Shown: one piece after another, positions 8,635 to 17,313 of the stretch
Numbering within the stretch: the first letter of the stretch is position 1
Layout: every line of letters begins with the position of its first letter
From: Bacillota bacterium
Lineage (GTDB): Bacteria > Bacillota > Clostridia > Peptostreptococcales > Acidaminobacteraceae
Direction of reading: 5' to 3'
NCBI GenBank assembly: GCA_025210655.1
Contig: JAOARG010000067.1
Coordinates: 52,543-116,542 of the forward strand
Length of the DNA: 64,000 nucleotides
Translations under genes and position numbers: made by a program
The notes under the pieces: model-generated
What the model was told of the DNA's origin: nothing
Database searches by the model: none
The model's input: the letters and a program-made list of their open reading frames with translations, nothing else

Positions 8635-9750
8635 TTGGATAGGTATGTTGTTAAAAATGGAAAAAAGTTAAGATATGGATATACTACAGGTTCATGTGCA
8701 AGCGCAGCAACTTTAGCAGCAATACTTACTTTGAAAAGTAAAGAAGCGGTTGAAGAAGTCATGATTCATACCCCAAAGGGATGGGATATTAGGATTGAGT
8801 CGGAAATCGTTTCTCTAGATATAAATTCTTGTACAGCTTATGTTGTTAAGGATAGTGGTGATGATCCAGATGTAACAAATGGTGTTAAAATTTATTCCAA
8901 AGTTACATTAAGGGATGATAAAAATAGAAATATTTATGGGGGAGTAGGTGTTGGCAAAGTCACTAGAAAGGGCTTGTCAGTTGAAGTAGGTAGTAGTGCA
9001 ATTAATCCTGTCCCTATGGAAATGATAAAGAATGTTTTGGATGAGCACTTGCCTGATGATCTAGGTGTAGATGTTGAAATTTACTGTCCAGAAGGGGTTG
9101 AAATAGGAAAAAAAACCTTTAATCCTAGATTAGGTATTGAAGGAGGTATATCAATTATTGGTACTACGGGGATAGTTGAACCGATGTCTTTAGAGGCTTT
9201 AAAAGATTCTATAGTAATAGAGCTAAAATATCTTAAAGAAAATGGATACAATAAAGTTATCTTTAGTCCCGGGAACTATGGACGAGATAAGCTTATTGAA
9301 ATGGGATTTGATCAGGAACTACTGGTTAAAACAAGTAACTTTTTAGGATATATGCTTGAACAAGCAGAGTATTATGGATTTGAAAAAGTATTATGGATTG
9401 GTCATATAGGCAAGATGGTTAAGCTTTCAGGTGGAATATACGATTCCCATAGTAAAAATGCAGATGGTCGAATGGAGATATTAACCTGTCATGCAGCCTT
9501 ATTAGGAGCTGATAAGGAGTTGCTTAATCAAATTTTTAAATCTATTACCACTGATGAAGCTATATCATATATTAAAGAGAAAATGGATGATGAAATTTTT
9601 AGTGTCCTATCTAACAAAATAGTTGAGAATAGTAAACATAGATTTAGTGGAGAGGTTGAAGCTCTTATTTTTTCTAAAGAGCATGGTATATTAGGCTCAA
9701 GTAAGGGTTTTAATAATCTATCAAAGGAGTTTTTCAATGAAAAAAGTTAG
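8635..9750 (+). CDS. cbiD: Cobalt-precorrin-5B C1-methyltransferase
   Basis: CbiD is the SAM-dependent enzyme that methylates C-1 in the anaerobic cobalamin route. Family signs are LRYGYTTGSCASAAT near the N-terminus, GDDPDVTNG near residue 80, GGVGVGKVTRKGL near 103 and FSPGNYGRD near 214. The frame opens at a GTG at 8626, but AGGTG at 8624-8628 is well placed for the TTG at 8635, which I prefer (371 residues). It overlaps the start of cbiE by 14 bases, so translation is probably coupled. Confidence 0.93.
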   Translation: MDRYVVKNGKKLRYGYTTGSCASAATLAAILTLKSKEAVEEVMIHTPKGWDIRIESEIVSLDINSCTAYVVKDSGDDPDVTNGVKIYSKVTLRDDKNRNIYGGVGVGKVTRKGLSVEVGSSAINPVPMEMIKNVLDEHLPDDLGVDVEIYCPEGVEIGKKTFNPRLGIEGGISIIGTTGIVEPMSLEALKDSIVIELKYLKENGYNKVIFSPGNYGRDKLIEMGFDQELLVKTSNFLGYMLEQAEYYGFEKVLWIGHIGKMVKLSGGIYDSHSKNADGRMEILTCHAALLGADKELLNQIFKSITTDEAISYIKEKMDDEIFSVLSNKIVENSKHRFSGEVEALIFSKEHGILGSSKGFNNLSKEFFNEKS

Positions 9751-10375
9751 GGTTGTTGGTTTAGGTCCAGGAAATCTTGATTATCTCTTACCAATTGCGA
9801 AAAGAGTTATTGAAGAGTCAGAAATTTTAATTGGGGGCTCAAGGCATTTAGAAGCCTTAAGTATAAATAATAAAGAAAAAATCCTTCTTGATGGGAATTA
9901 TAAGAAGGTTATGGAGTTTTTAGAATACAACTACAGTAAATATGATATCGCTGTAGTTGTGTCGGGTGATACAGGATTTTATAGTTTAAGTAGCATGGTT
10001 AAGAAGTATGTACCCATAGATAATCTTGAATTTATTCCAGGAATAAGTTCCCTTCAGTATATGTTTTCAAAACTGTGCCTTACATGGGATAAGGCACTTA
10101 TGAAAAGTGTACATGGAAGAAAATTTGATTATATTGATTGTATTGATAAATATAGTTATATTGGGCTTCTTACTGATAAAGTCTCCACACCTGTTAGTAT
10201 AGCTGAAGAATTGATAAAATATGGCTACAGTGATGATATTATTTTTCATGTCGGGGAAAGACTATCTTATGAAGATGAGTTAATTACATCATGTAGTCCT
10301 TTACAAGCATCTAAGGGAGATTTTGATCCCTTATCTGTTGTAATTATTGAGAATAAAGGATATAAAGGAGAATGA
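9737..10375 (+). CDS. cbiE: Cobalt-precorrin-7 C5-methyltransferase
   Basis: CbiE methylates C-5 and works with CbiT. The 212-residue protein has the tetrapyrrole methyltransferase N-terminus VRVVGLGPGNLDYL, the segment EILIGGSRHLEAL near residue 30, VVVSGDTGFYSL near 74 and EFIPGISSLQY near 97. These distinguish it from the other methylases of the operon. The start lies within the end of cbiD behind AAAGGAG, and its TGA overlaps the ATG of cbiT. CbiE and CbiT are separate here, unlike the fused CobL of aerobes. Confidence 0.94.
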   Translation: MKKVRVVGLGPGNLDYLLPIAKRVIEESEILIGGSRHLEALSINNKEKILLDGNYKKVMEFLEYNYSKYDIAVVVSGDTGFYSLSSMVKKYVPIDNLEFIPGISSLQYMFSKLCLTWDKALMKSVHGRKFDYIDCIDKYSYIGLLTDKVSTPVSIAEELIKYGYSDDIIFHVGERLSYEDELITSCSPLQASKGDFDPLSVVIIENKGYKGE

Positions 10376-10956
10376 AAATGGGAATAATAACTCCTGGAAT
10401 ACCTGATTCACAGTTTATAAGGGGAAAGGTACCTATGACAAAAGAAGAAGTCAGGTCCTTAAGTCTTTGTAAATTGAGGCTTAGGGAAGATGATGTTTTG
10501 CTGGATATAGGAGCTGGTACAGGATCTATAAGTATCGAAGCTGCCATATTGTTGAAAAAAGGTATGGTACATTCTATTGAAAGAAAAGTTGAAGCAGTTG
10601 AACTAATTAAAAAAAATATCATTAAATTTGAAATTGAAAATATTAATGTTATTGAAGGATATGTACCAGAGGATTTGCCAAATATAAAGTTCAATAAGGT
10701 TTTCATCGGTGGATCAGGTGGAAATATGGAAGAAATTCTTGATTATATATATGAAAATATGCAGTCAGGAAATGTAGTCATAAATGCTATTACATTGGAG
10801 AATACCTATAAGGGTTATGATTATCTTAGAAGTAAAGGTTTTGAAGATGTAGAAATAATCCAAGTTGGAATATCTAGAGGAAATATGCTAAAGGATTTGA
10901 CATTGATGAAGGCAGAAAATCCAATATTCATAGTGTCAGGAAGAAAGGGGAAATAG
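10372..10956 (+). CDS. cbiT: Cobalt-precorrin-6B C15-methyltransferase (decarboxylating)
   Basis: CbiT methylates C-15 and decarboxylates the C-12 acetate side chain. The 194-residue product has the entry segment GIPDSQFIRGKVPMTKEEVR and the SAM motif DIGAGTGSISIEAA (~44-57), the signature of this Rossmann methyltransferase. ATGA overlap with cbiE (10372-10375) and an AAAGGAG site support the start. A second in-frame ATG at 10378 is possible. Confidence 0.94.
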   Translation: MKMGIITPGIPDSQFIRGKVPMTKEEVRSLSLCKLRLREDDVLLDIGAGTGSISIEAAILLKKGMVHSIERKVEAVELIKKNIIKFEIENINVIEGYVPEDLPNIKFNKVFIGGSGGNMEEILDYIYENMQSGNVVINAITLENTYKGYDYLRSKGFEDVEIIQVGISRGNMLKDLTLMKAENPIFIVSGRKGK

Positions 10957-10961
10957 TCATA

Positions 10962-11660
10962 ATGAGAAAATTTGTTGGAATTGGAGTAGGGCCTGGTGAC
11001 CCAGATTTATTAACTGTAAGAGCGGTAAAAGAACTTGAAAAAGCAGATGTTATTATTTGCCCGATTGCAAGGGAGGGTAGCGAGTCTGTAGCTTATAAGA
11101 TAGCTGAACCGCATATCCAAGGTGGAGAAATATTAAGAATGGTATTTCCTATGACACACGATAAGGATGTTCTTGAAAAGGCTTGGGATGAAAATGCTAA
11201 GGAGATCAAATCCCTTTTAGATAATGGACAATATGTAGTATTTATGACACTGGGAGATCCAGCTGTATATAGCACTTATATGTACATGGTTGATATCCTT
11301 CAGCATATGGATATTGAGGTTGTTACTATACCTGGTATACCATCTTTTGTTAATATAGCAAATAGTATAAATGTACCACTTATGATGGGGGATGAAGCCC
11401 TTACTGTAGTTCCTATGATGAAGGATGGAAAAGCAGTTGAAAAGGCCCTTGATGACTTCGAGAATGTTGTAATTATGAAGCCATCACACAATAGGGATCT
11501 TTTAGTTAAATTCATAGAAGAAAGAAAACTTCAAGATAGATTTGTTTTAGTAACTTCTTCTGGAACAGATAAAGAAAAGACAATAACAGATATAGAAGAG
11601 TTAAGAAATTATACAATTCCTTATCTATCAACAATGATAGTTAAAAAGGGAGGATTTTAA
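10962..11660 (+). CDS. cbiL: Cobalt-precorrin-2 C20-methyltransferase
   Basis: CbiL methylates C-20 of cobalt-sirohydrochlorin, the first committed methylation of the ring. The 232-residue protein begins FVGIGVGPGDPDLLTV and carries GDPAVYSTYMYMVDIL near residue 91 and VVTIPGIPSFV near 112, in line with CobI/CbiL. The start lies 5 bases after cbiT behind AAAGGGGAAATAG. The stop directly abuts cbiF. No cobalt chelatase (cbiK or cbiX) is in the operon, so it must be elsewhere. Confidence 0.93.
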   Translation: MRKFVGIGVGPGDPDLLTVRAVKELEKADVIICPIAREGSESVAYKIAEPHIQGGEILRMVFPMTHDKDVLEKAWDENAKEIKSLLDNGQYVVFMTLGDPAVYSTYMYMVDILQHMDIEVVTIPGIPSFVNIANSINVPLMMGDEALTVVPMMKDGKAVEKALDDFENVVIMKPSHNRDLLVKFIEERKLQDRFVLVTSSGTDKEKTITDIEELRNYTIPYLSTMIVKKGGF

Positions 11661-12425
11661 ATGTCTAAAATATATATAGTAGGTGCGGGACCTGGAGATC
11701 CAGATCTTATAACTGTTAAAGGTAAAAAAATAGTAGATACAGCGGATATAATCATATATGCCGGAAGTCTTGTAAATAAAGATGTATTAAAAGATGCAAG
11801 AAAAGATGCTGAAATATACAATAGTGCATCTATGAATCTAGATGAAGTAATTGAAGTAATTTCAAATGGTGTTAAAGATGGCAAGAAGGTTGTTAGGGTA
11901 CATACTGGTGACCCTAGTATATACGGAGCAATTAGAGAACAAATCGATATGCTTGAAGAGAGAAATATTGATGTGGAAGTGATTCCGGGAGTAAGTTCTT
12001 TTGTTGGTTCTGCTGCAGCTCTTAAGAAAGAATTTACATTACCGGATGTATCTCAAACAGTAATATTAACAAGACTAGAGGGACGTACACCGGTACCTGA
12101 AAAGGAAGCACTTGATAAATTGGCTGCCCATAAGGCATCCATGGCAATTTTCCTTTCTGTTCATATGATAGATAAAGTTGTGGATAGACTTACTGTACAT
12201 TATCCCGTAACTACACCTGTTGCTGTTGTTCAAAGAGCTACATGGCCGGATCAAAAGATAGTTCTTGGAACACTTGAAAACATAGGTGAAAAGGTTAAGG
12301 AAGCTGAAATAACTAAAACTGCTCAGATTCTTGTAGGAGATTTTTTAGGAGATGAATATTCTCTTTCTAAATTATACGACAAGACATTTACCCATGAGTA
12401 TCGTAAAGGGATTAAATGCGAGTAG
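11661..12425 (+). CDS. cbiF: Cobalt-precorrin-4 C11-methyltransferase
   Basis: CbiF methylates C-11. Its 254 residues show IYIVGAGPGDPDLITVKG at the N-terminus, IIIYAGSLVNKDVL near residue 29, RVHTGDPSIYGAIREQ near 79 and EVIPGVSSFVGSAAAL near 104. The IYAGSLV segment is diagnostic for CbiF/CobM among the related methylases. An AAGGGAGG site overlaps the end of cbiL. The gene overlaps cbiG by 10 bases. Confidence 0.95.
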   Translation: MSKIYIVGAGPGDPDLITVKGKKIVDTADIIIYAGSLVNKDVLKDARKDAEIYNSASMNLDEVIEVISNGVKDGKKVVRVHTGDPSIYGAIREQIDMLEERNIDVEVIPGVSSFVGSAAALKKEFTLPDVSQTVILTRLEGRTPVPEKEALDKLAAHKASMAIFLSVHMIDKVVDRLTVHYPVTTPVAVVQRATWPDQKIVLGTLENIGEKVKEAEITKTAQILVGDFLGDEYSLSKLYDKTFTHEYRKGIKCE

Positions 12426-13429
12426 CAGTTACAGCCCTAACTGTTGGCGGAATTGAAACAGCTAGATGTTTAGTATCGTTTTTTCCAGAAATGATACTAT
12501 ATGTACCTGAAAAATATAGTGAACTTTCCGATGCCAATAAATTTGACGATTTTAACGGTCATGTAGTTAGTATATTTGAAAAGTATGATTGCCATGTTTT
12601 TATTATGGCAACAGGAATAGTAGTAAGAAAAATAGCTCCTCTTATTAAATCAAAACTTACTGATCCATCAGTAATAGTTATGGATGAAAAGGGTCATAAT
12701 GTAATAAGTCTTTTATCTGGCCATCTTGGTGGTGGTAATGAGATGGTATTAGATATATGTAGAAAATTTGGTGGTAATCCAGTTATCACAACGAGTTCAG
12801 ATGTTAATAAGAAACCTTCTGTTGATATGTTTGCTAAGAAAAGAAATCTTGTCATTGATTCAATGGAGATGGCCAAAGTAGTCACCGCTAAAATAGTAAA
12901 TGGTGAGAAGGTTGGACTAATTGGTATTAAAGACACTGAATTTGATAGTGATGATTTAGCAAATATAGATGATTATGAAGAGGGTTTTAGTGGATATATT
13001 CACGTGAGTAACAAACTTATAGAAGAGAGAAATGATACAGCCCTACTCATCAAGAAGAATATTGTAATGGGATTTGGTTGTAGAAGGGGAAAGAGCTCAT
13101 CTGAAATCAAGGATATGATATTTGCTTTGATGGAGGAAAGGGAATATAATCCGAGAGCTCTAAGTGTTATTGTTTCTATCGACTTAAAGTCTGATGAAAA
13201 AGGTCTTTTAGAATTTGCCGAGGAGTATGATATTGAATTGGAGTTTTACTCAAGTGACCAGCTTATAGCATATGAGAATAAGTTTCCAAAATCAGAATTT
13301 GTTAAGAAGACTGTTGGAGTTGGAAATGTATGTGATACATCTGCATATAGAAGAGTTGGAGACACTGGAAAAAAGATTGGAGAAACATCTAGGAAAAATG
13401 GAATTACTCTAAGTATGTGGGAGGAATAA
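12416..13429 (+). CDS. cbiG: Cobalt-precorrin-5A hydrolase
   Basis: CbiG opens the delta-lactone of cobalt-precorrin-5A and releases acetaldehyde, a step specific to the anaerobic pathway. The 337-residue protein has the N-terminal domain (AVTALTVGGIETA), the conserved middle IMATGIVVRKIAPLI near residue 61 with SGHLGGGNEM near 101, and the C-terminal domain with GFGCRRGKSSSEI near 219. The start lies inside cbiF and the end overlaps the ribosome-site region of cbiH, showing tight coupling. Its presence argues that ring contraction here is oxygen-independent. Confidence 0.94.
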   Translation: MRVAVTALTVGGIETARCLVSFFPEMILYVPEKYSELSDANKFDDFNGHVVSIFEKYDCHVFIMATGIVVRKIAPLIKSKLTDPSVIVMDEKGHNVISLLSGHLGGGNEMVLDICRKFGGNPVITTSSDVNKKPSVDMFAKKRNLVIDSMEMAKVVTAKIVNGEKVGLIGIKDTEFDSDDLANIDDYEEGFSGYIHVSNKLIEERNDTALLIKKNIVMGFGCRRGKSSSEIKDMIFALMEEREYNPRALSVIVSIDLKSDEKGLLEFAEEYDIELEFYSSDQLIAYENKFPKSEFVKKTVGVGNVCDTSAYRRVGDTGKKIGETSRKNGITLSMWEE

Positions 13430-13431
13430 TT

Positions 13432-14157
13432 TTGACTAAAGGGAAAATATATGTTGTTGGTCTTGGACCGGGCAATCATGAACATATGAGTTATAAAGCT
13501 ATGGAAGTTATCAAGTCTGTGGATGTTGTAGTTGGATACAAGACTTATATTGAGCTTATTAGGGAACTAATTAGTGATAAGGAAATTGTGGTATCAGGCA
13601 TGAAAAAGGAAGTTGATAGATGTAATCAGGTTCTTGAGATTGCTGCTACAGGTAAAGATGTTGCCCTTGTAAGTAGCGGCGATGCTGGTGTTTACGGTAT
13701 GGCAGGAATAATGCTTGAGATGAATGAGGATTTTGATATAGAAATTGTACCTGGAATAACATCTGCAAATGCATCAGCTTCTTCACTGGGTGCACCCCTT
13801 ATGCATGATTTTTGTGTAATCAGTTTGAGTGATCTTTTAACAGACTGGGAATTAATAAAAAAGAGAATTGAATGTGCAGCAATAGGTGATTTCGTAACAG
13901 CTATTTATAATCCTAGGAGTAAAGGAAGACAAACTCAGATAGTTGAAGCTAGGGATATTTTTATGAAACATAAGTCAAAGGATACTGTTGTTGGTATTGT
14001 TGAAAATGCTAAAAGAGAAGGGGAAAATGTTACAATTACTACCCTTGAAAATATGCTTGATTATGAGATAAATATGTTTACAACAGTTATTGTTGGAAAC
14101 TCTAATACCTTTGAAAAAGAAGGGAAAATGGTTACACCAAGGGGTTATAAAGTATGA
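13432..14157 (+). CDS. cbiH: Cobalt-precorrin-3B C17-methyltransferase
   Basis: CbiH methylates C-17 and drives ring contraction. The protein has KIYVVGLGPGNHEHMS at its N-terminus, GYKTYIELI near residue 35, VSSGDAGVYGMAGIMLE near 80 and IVPGITSANASAS near 104, matching CobJ/CbiH. I take the TTG at 13432 (241 residues) because GGGAGG at 13419-13424 is well placed for it; an in-frame ATG at 13417 lies upstream of that site. It overlaps cbiJ by 4 bases. Confidence 0.93.
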   Translation: MTKGKIYVVGLGPGNHEHMSYKAMEVIKSVDVVVGYKTYIELIRELISDKEIVVSGMKKEVDRCNQVLEIAATGKDVALVSSGDAGVYGMAGIMLEMNEDFDIEIVPGITSANASASSLGAPLMHDFCVISLSDLLTDWELIKKRIECAAIGDFVTAIYNPRSKGRQTQIVEARDIFMKHKSKDTVVGIVENAKREGENVTITTLENMLDYEINMFTTVIVGNSNTFEKEGKMVTPRGYKV

Positions 14158-14906
14158 TACTAATTTTTTCTGGTACTGTTGATGGAAGAAGAATAGGGGA
14201 GAAATTATCACAAAATCACAAAGTAATCATTTCTGTTACAACAGACTATGGTGAAGAACTCCTATCTGATATTGACAACTGTGAAGTGATTAGAAAAAAT
14301 ATGGATGAATCTGATATTAAGGCATTGATTGAAGAAAAGAAAGTTAAAATAATTGTGGATGCAACCCATCCTTATGCTACTAATATTAAAGCCAATATAA
14401 TAAGTGCAAGTAAAGATATGAATGTATCAGTAATTAGATATGAAAGGGAAGAGACTGAAGCAGAAGACAAACTTTTATATGATACTTATGAAGATATAAT
14501 AAGTTCTTTACAATCTCTTGAGGGAAATATACTTTTAACAATAGGTAGTAAGAATGTACATCTTTTTTCTAGTCTTATTGAAGATAAAAGAGTTTTTGCA
14601 AGGGTTCTTCCAGTTGAAAAAAGTATTATGGAATGTAGACAGGCAGGACTTTCTCCTGATAGAATCATTGCACTTCAAGGACCTTTTTCAAAAGCATTTA
14701 ATGATTTAATTATCAAGGAAAAACAAATAAAGCATTTAGTGACAAAGGAAAGCTCAAAAGTTGGTGGAGTTAGAGAAAAAATTGCATCAGCAAATCAAGC
14801 TGGAATAGCTATATATATACTAAAACGTCCAGAATCAGCATATGAGATTGTATTTGATGATTATGATGAATTAGTAGGCTGTGTTGAAAAAATGCTTAAA
14901 AAGTAA
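14154..14906 (+). CDS. cbiJ: Cobalt-precorrin-6A reductase
   Basis: CbiJ reduces cobalt-precorrin-6A with NAD(P)H. The 250-residue protein begins ILIFSGTVDGRRIGEKL (the usual GGTxE/D variant) and carries VDATHPYATNIKANI near residue 66, a family hallmark. ATGA overlap with cbiH gives the start. It ends the operon; the amidation and nucleotide-loop genes (cbiA, cbiP, cbiB, cobU, cobS) are not in this window. I see no clear terminator after it; a palindromic repeat starts 52 bases on. Confidence 0.93.
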   Translation: MILIFSGTVDGRRIGEKLSQNHKVIISVTTDYGEELLSDIDNCEVIRKNMDESDIKALIEEKKVKIIVDATHPYATNIKANIISASKDMNVSVIRYEREETEAEDKLLYDTYEDIISSLQSLEGNILLTIGSKNVHLFSSLIEDKRVFARVLPVEKSIMECRQAGLSPDRIIALQGPFSKAFNDLIIKEKQIKHLVTKESSKVGGVREKIASANQAGIAIYILKRPESAYEIVFDDYDELVGCVEKMLKK

Positions 14907-14957
14907 AATTAACATGATTATGTTCTGGTTGTGATTACTTAGCTATGATATTTTGAG

Positions 14958-15137
14958 GCTGAAAAGGGGAATCGCACTAATATAGTGCTAGGGGAATCGT
15001 TTTTAATAATTAAAAACTAGGGGAAAAGGAAGAACTTAAGACATTTAAAGTTAATAAGTTCATAGCTTTTCCCCTAGTTTTGTTTGCAAAACGATTCCCC
15101 TAGCATAAATATAATTTGTGCGATTCCCCTTTTCAGC
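14958..15137. repeat. Palindromic intergenic repeat, family 1, copy B (short form)
   Basis: A 180-base element with perfect 20-base terminal inverted repeats, the left one GCTGAAAAGGGGAATCGCAC at 14958-14977 and its exact complement at 15118-15137. Inside each end is a second GGGGAATCG box (TGCTAGGGGAATCGTTTT on the left, its complement on the right). A further inner inverted pair, CTAGGGGAAAAGG / AGCTTTTCCCCTAG, has no 57-base module between its arms. No target-site duplication is obvious. It ends 18 bases from the stop of the remnant gene at 15155. Confidence 0.85.
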
Positions 15138-15154
15138 TAAAAATCTAAAGTCCT

Positions 15155-15472
15155 TTACCAGATGGACAATCCCAAATACAAATAATGCGCTACAATCCCA
15201 GCAAGTATTCCACCAAAAGTATGGCTGAGTATTGCCTTTGTAGCAAGCTTTCTTACTCCTAAGGAATCCATCATTCCTATATGAGTACTTAGATAACCAG
15301 ACCAGCACATTCCCATGGCTGTAAAAATGGCGATTTCATTCTTACCTATTAGACCCTCAGAAAGAAATTTCGAAACTATTCCAAGTGATGCCCCAACAGA
15401 TCCTAAACTAGTTATGGGAAATGCAAGAAGTTCATTATACCCAGTTATGGCAAGATAAGATTTTAAAAATAA
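15155..15472 (-). pseudogene. C-terminal remnant of a Gate-domain (nucleoside recognition) membrane protein
   Basis: On the minus strand one frame is open from 15472 down to a TAA at 15157-15155 and gives ~105 residues of clean protein-like sequence. It includes GYNELLAFPITSLGSVGASL, then IFTAMGMCWSGYLSTHIGMM and AILSHTFGGILAGIVAHYLY. The hydrophobic, Gly-rich pattern resembles the C-terminal part of clostridial nucleoside-recognition (Gate) integral membrane proteins. An in-frame stop lies just upstream (15475-15473) and no start or ribosome site is present, so the 5' two thirds are missing. The family assignment is from memory of the pattern. Confidence 0.6.
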
Positions 15473-15518
15473 TTAACAATTCAGAATAATTCGATTTTAG
15501 CAAAAGTAATAATAATAT

Positions 15519-15547
15519 TTGACATTTAAAATCACATTCAATAAAAT
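15519..15547 (+). promoter_or_regulatory. Promoter of hpt
   Basis: TTGACA at 15519-15524, a 17-base spacer and TAAAAT at 15542-15547. The predicted 5' leader is about 77 bases. Confidence 0.75.
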
Positions 15548-15630
15548 GTTTATAAATAATTAATAATGTTTTATGTTTTTGATTTAGAATAGTATAAATG
15601 AAAGTTAAAAATTGATTCGGAGGTTATTAT

Positions 15631-16161
15631 ATGTCAATTGAAAACAAAAGAAGAGAAGTGCTTTTCTCAAAAGAGCAAATCTCTAGTCGTGTTGTAGAGT
15701 TAGGTGCAGAAATTGCTGAAGTATACAAGGAGAAAAATCTTCTAGTTGTATCACTTTTAAAGGGAAGCTTCATATTTACAGCTGACCTTGTAAGAGCAAT
15801 AGATATTCCAGTAAGAATTGAGTTCATGACAACTTCTAGTTACGGACATTCAGAAGAGAGTTCAGGAAATGTTAAGGTTGTTCAAGACCTAGACGTTGAT
15901 CTTTCAGGTTATGATGTACTTGTTGTTGATGATATAACAGATTCAGGTATCACAATGAAAGCAGTACTTGAGCACTTAGGAAATAAAAATCCAAAGAGTA
16001 TCAAGTCTTGCGTACTTTTAGATAAGCCATCTAGAAGAAAAGTTGAGCTTGAAGCAGACTATGTTGGATATACTATTCCAGATAAATTCATAGTTGGATA
16101 CGGATTAAACTACGGAGATTACTTCAGAAATATAGATCATATATTTGCATTTGTTGATTAA
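15631..16161 (+). CDS. hpt: Hypoxanthine phosphoribosyltransferase
   Basis: This cytoplasmic purine-salvage enzyme joins hypoxanthine or guanine to PRPP. The 176-residue product has the normal length. The PRPP-binding loop is VLVVDDITDSGITMK (residues ~91-105). Other landmarks are VSLLKGSFIFTADLVRAI near 36 and the flexible loop TTSSYGH near 68. The ATG follows CGGAGG. It is a single-gene unit with a good promoter upstream and a terminator downstream. Confidence 0.95.
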   Translation: MSIENKRREVLFSKEQISSRVVELGAEIAEVYKEKNLLVVSLLKGSFIFTADLVRAIDIPVRIEFMTTSSYGHSEESSGNVKVVQDLDVDLSGYDVLVVDDITDSGITMKAVLEHLGNKNPKSIKSCVLLDKPSRRKVELEADYVGYTIPDKFIVGYGLNYGDYFRNIDHIFAFVD

Positions 16162-16177
16162 TAAGTAGGCAGATTTT

Positions 16178-16217
16178 AACCCCGATTTTGTTTTTACAAG
16201 ATCGGGGTTTTGTTTTT
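16178..16217 (+). terminator. Terminator of hpt
   Basis: AACCCCGAT pairs with ATCGGGGTT and is followed by TTGTTTTTG. Confidence 0.88.
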
Positions 16218-16233
16218 GTGTAGTATATTTTAT

Positions 16234-17205
16234 TTATTCAAATACGGGGCTAAGGGTGTTGCTTCCAGAGCCTTTGCTAGCACTATTATCTTTAGAGCTA
16301 AAAGAACATATAGAATTGTTCTTAGTAACATAGTACTCATCATCTTTGGTTTCAATTATCATATACGCTTGGTATTCAATACCGTCTTTTTTATTTGTGA
16401 AATCTGAAAGGTCTACTCTAGCAAGAAGCCAAGTAGGAGAAGCGTGTTTATATATATTTTTTTCAGCTGTTATTAGGGAGAAATTCTCAGCATCAGAATT
16501 TTTTATCATATCTGATATTTCATTTTTTTGTAAATTGTTCAGAGCGAAATCATCATCGTCTGAAATTAAAAAATATGCATTTTTAACATCTTCTTTTGAA
16601 AATGGCATGTACTTGTTATACTCATCTATAATCACTGTTAAAACATTTTCAGCGCCATGATTATACTCATCGATACCCCAACTGGAGTCTATATCCATAG
16701 ATAAAAAGGAATCTATATTCTGGCTACCTAAACTTTCATGAAGATTGTAATCAGAAGATTTAATCACTATATTTGTAGTGATTTTTTTTGATACTGGAGT
16801 TTTTATTAAAGCACTATAGCTTTTGCTATTGCTATCAAAAAGCATTTCTTGTCTGAAAAAGTCATTTTCTGTAGAAACTTCTGCAAATAGAATTTGACCA
16901 TTTCTTATTTTTTTAGGACTACATGAGACATAGATACTCAAGTCATTATTTTGTAATTTTACATCGACATTTTTATCGAAGAAAAGACTTGAGGACTTTT
17001 CTATAGACTCATTAATTTCATTGAAACCATCTCTTGTCATTTTATCAAGATCGTTTATTTGACTTCGGTAATCCCTTGCAGAGCGACTCATACCTGATTC
17101 AATGTCATTTAGTCTTCTCTTTATCGATAAGGTGTTTAAAAAGTTTAACACTAATAGTAAGGACATGGTTACCATTAAAAATTTATGTAGTTTTCCATTA
17201 TTCAT
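16234..17205 (-). CDS. Membrane-anchored extracellular protein of unknown function
   Basis: I do not recognise this 323-residue protein. It has a short basic N-terminus (MNNGKLHKF), one hydrophobic segment at residues ~9-24 with no lipobox, then a polar coiled-coil-like region to ~75, and two apparent beta-rich, Asp/Ser-rich halves. Most of it should lie outside the cell. The tail repeats Ser/Lys/Asn. The start at 17205 is chosen for the TATAGGAGATG site; an in-frame ATG at 17238 lacks one. It is downstream of, and on the same strand as, the dap operon, but a hairpin at 17255-17284 separates them. Confidence 0.65.
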   Translation of the reverse strand: MNNGKLHKFLMVTMSLLLVLNFLNTLSIKRRLNDIESGMSRSARDYRSQINDLDKMTRDGFNEINESIEKSSSLFFDKNVDVKLQNNDLSIYVSCSPKKIRNGQILFAEVSTENDFFRQEMLFDSNSKSYSALIKTPVSKKITTNIVIKSSDYNLHESLGSQNIDSFLSMDIDSSWGIDEYNHGAENVLTVIIDEYNKYMPFSKEDVKNAYFLISDDDDFALNNLQKNEISDMIKNSDAENFSLITAEKNIYKHASPTWLLARVDLSDFTNKKDGIEYQAYMIIETKDDEYYVTKNNSICSFSSKDNSASKGSGSNTLSPVFE

Positions 17206-17254
17206 AAAACATCTCCTATAATATATATTTTTTTGCACTTGTCATAAACATAAT

Positions 17255-17284
17255 CAAACCCCACTGTGATTTGCACAATGGGGT
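17255..17284 (-). terminator. Hairpin after dapH (terminator-like)
   Basis: On the minus strand ACCCCATTGTG pairs with CACAGTGGGGT (one mismatch) around a five-base loop, followed by TTGATT. The T-tract is weak. It lies between dapH and the next minus-strand gene. Confidence 0.6.
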
Positions 17285-17313
17285 CTAAATAATTCATTAA
17301 ATTGTGGATTTAA

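Noticed and set aside
15060..15308. An 82-codon minus-strand frame overlapping repeat B
   Set aside because: It runs into the palindrome and is in a different frame from the membrane-protein remnant, whose sequence is far more protein-like.
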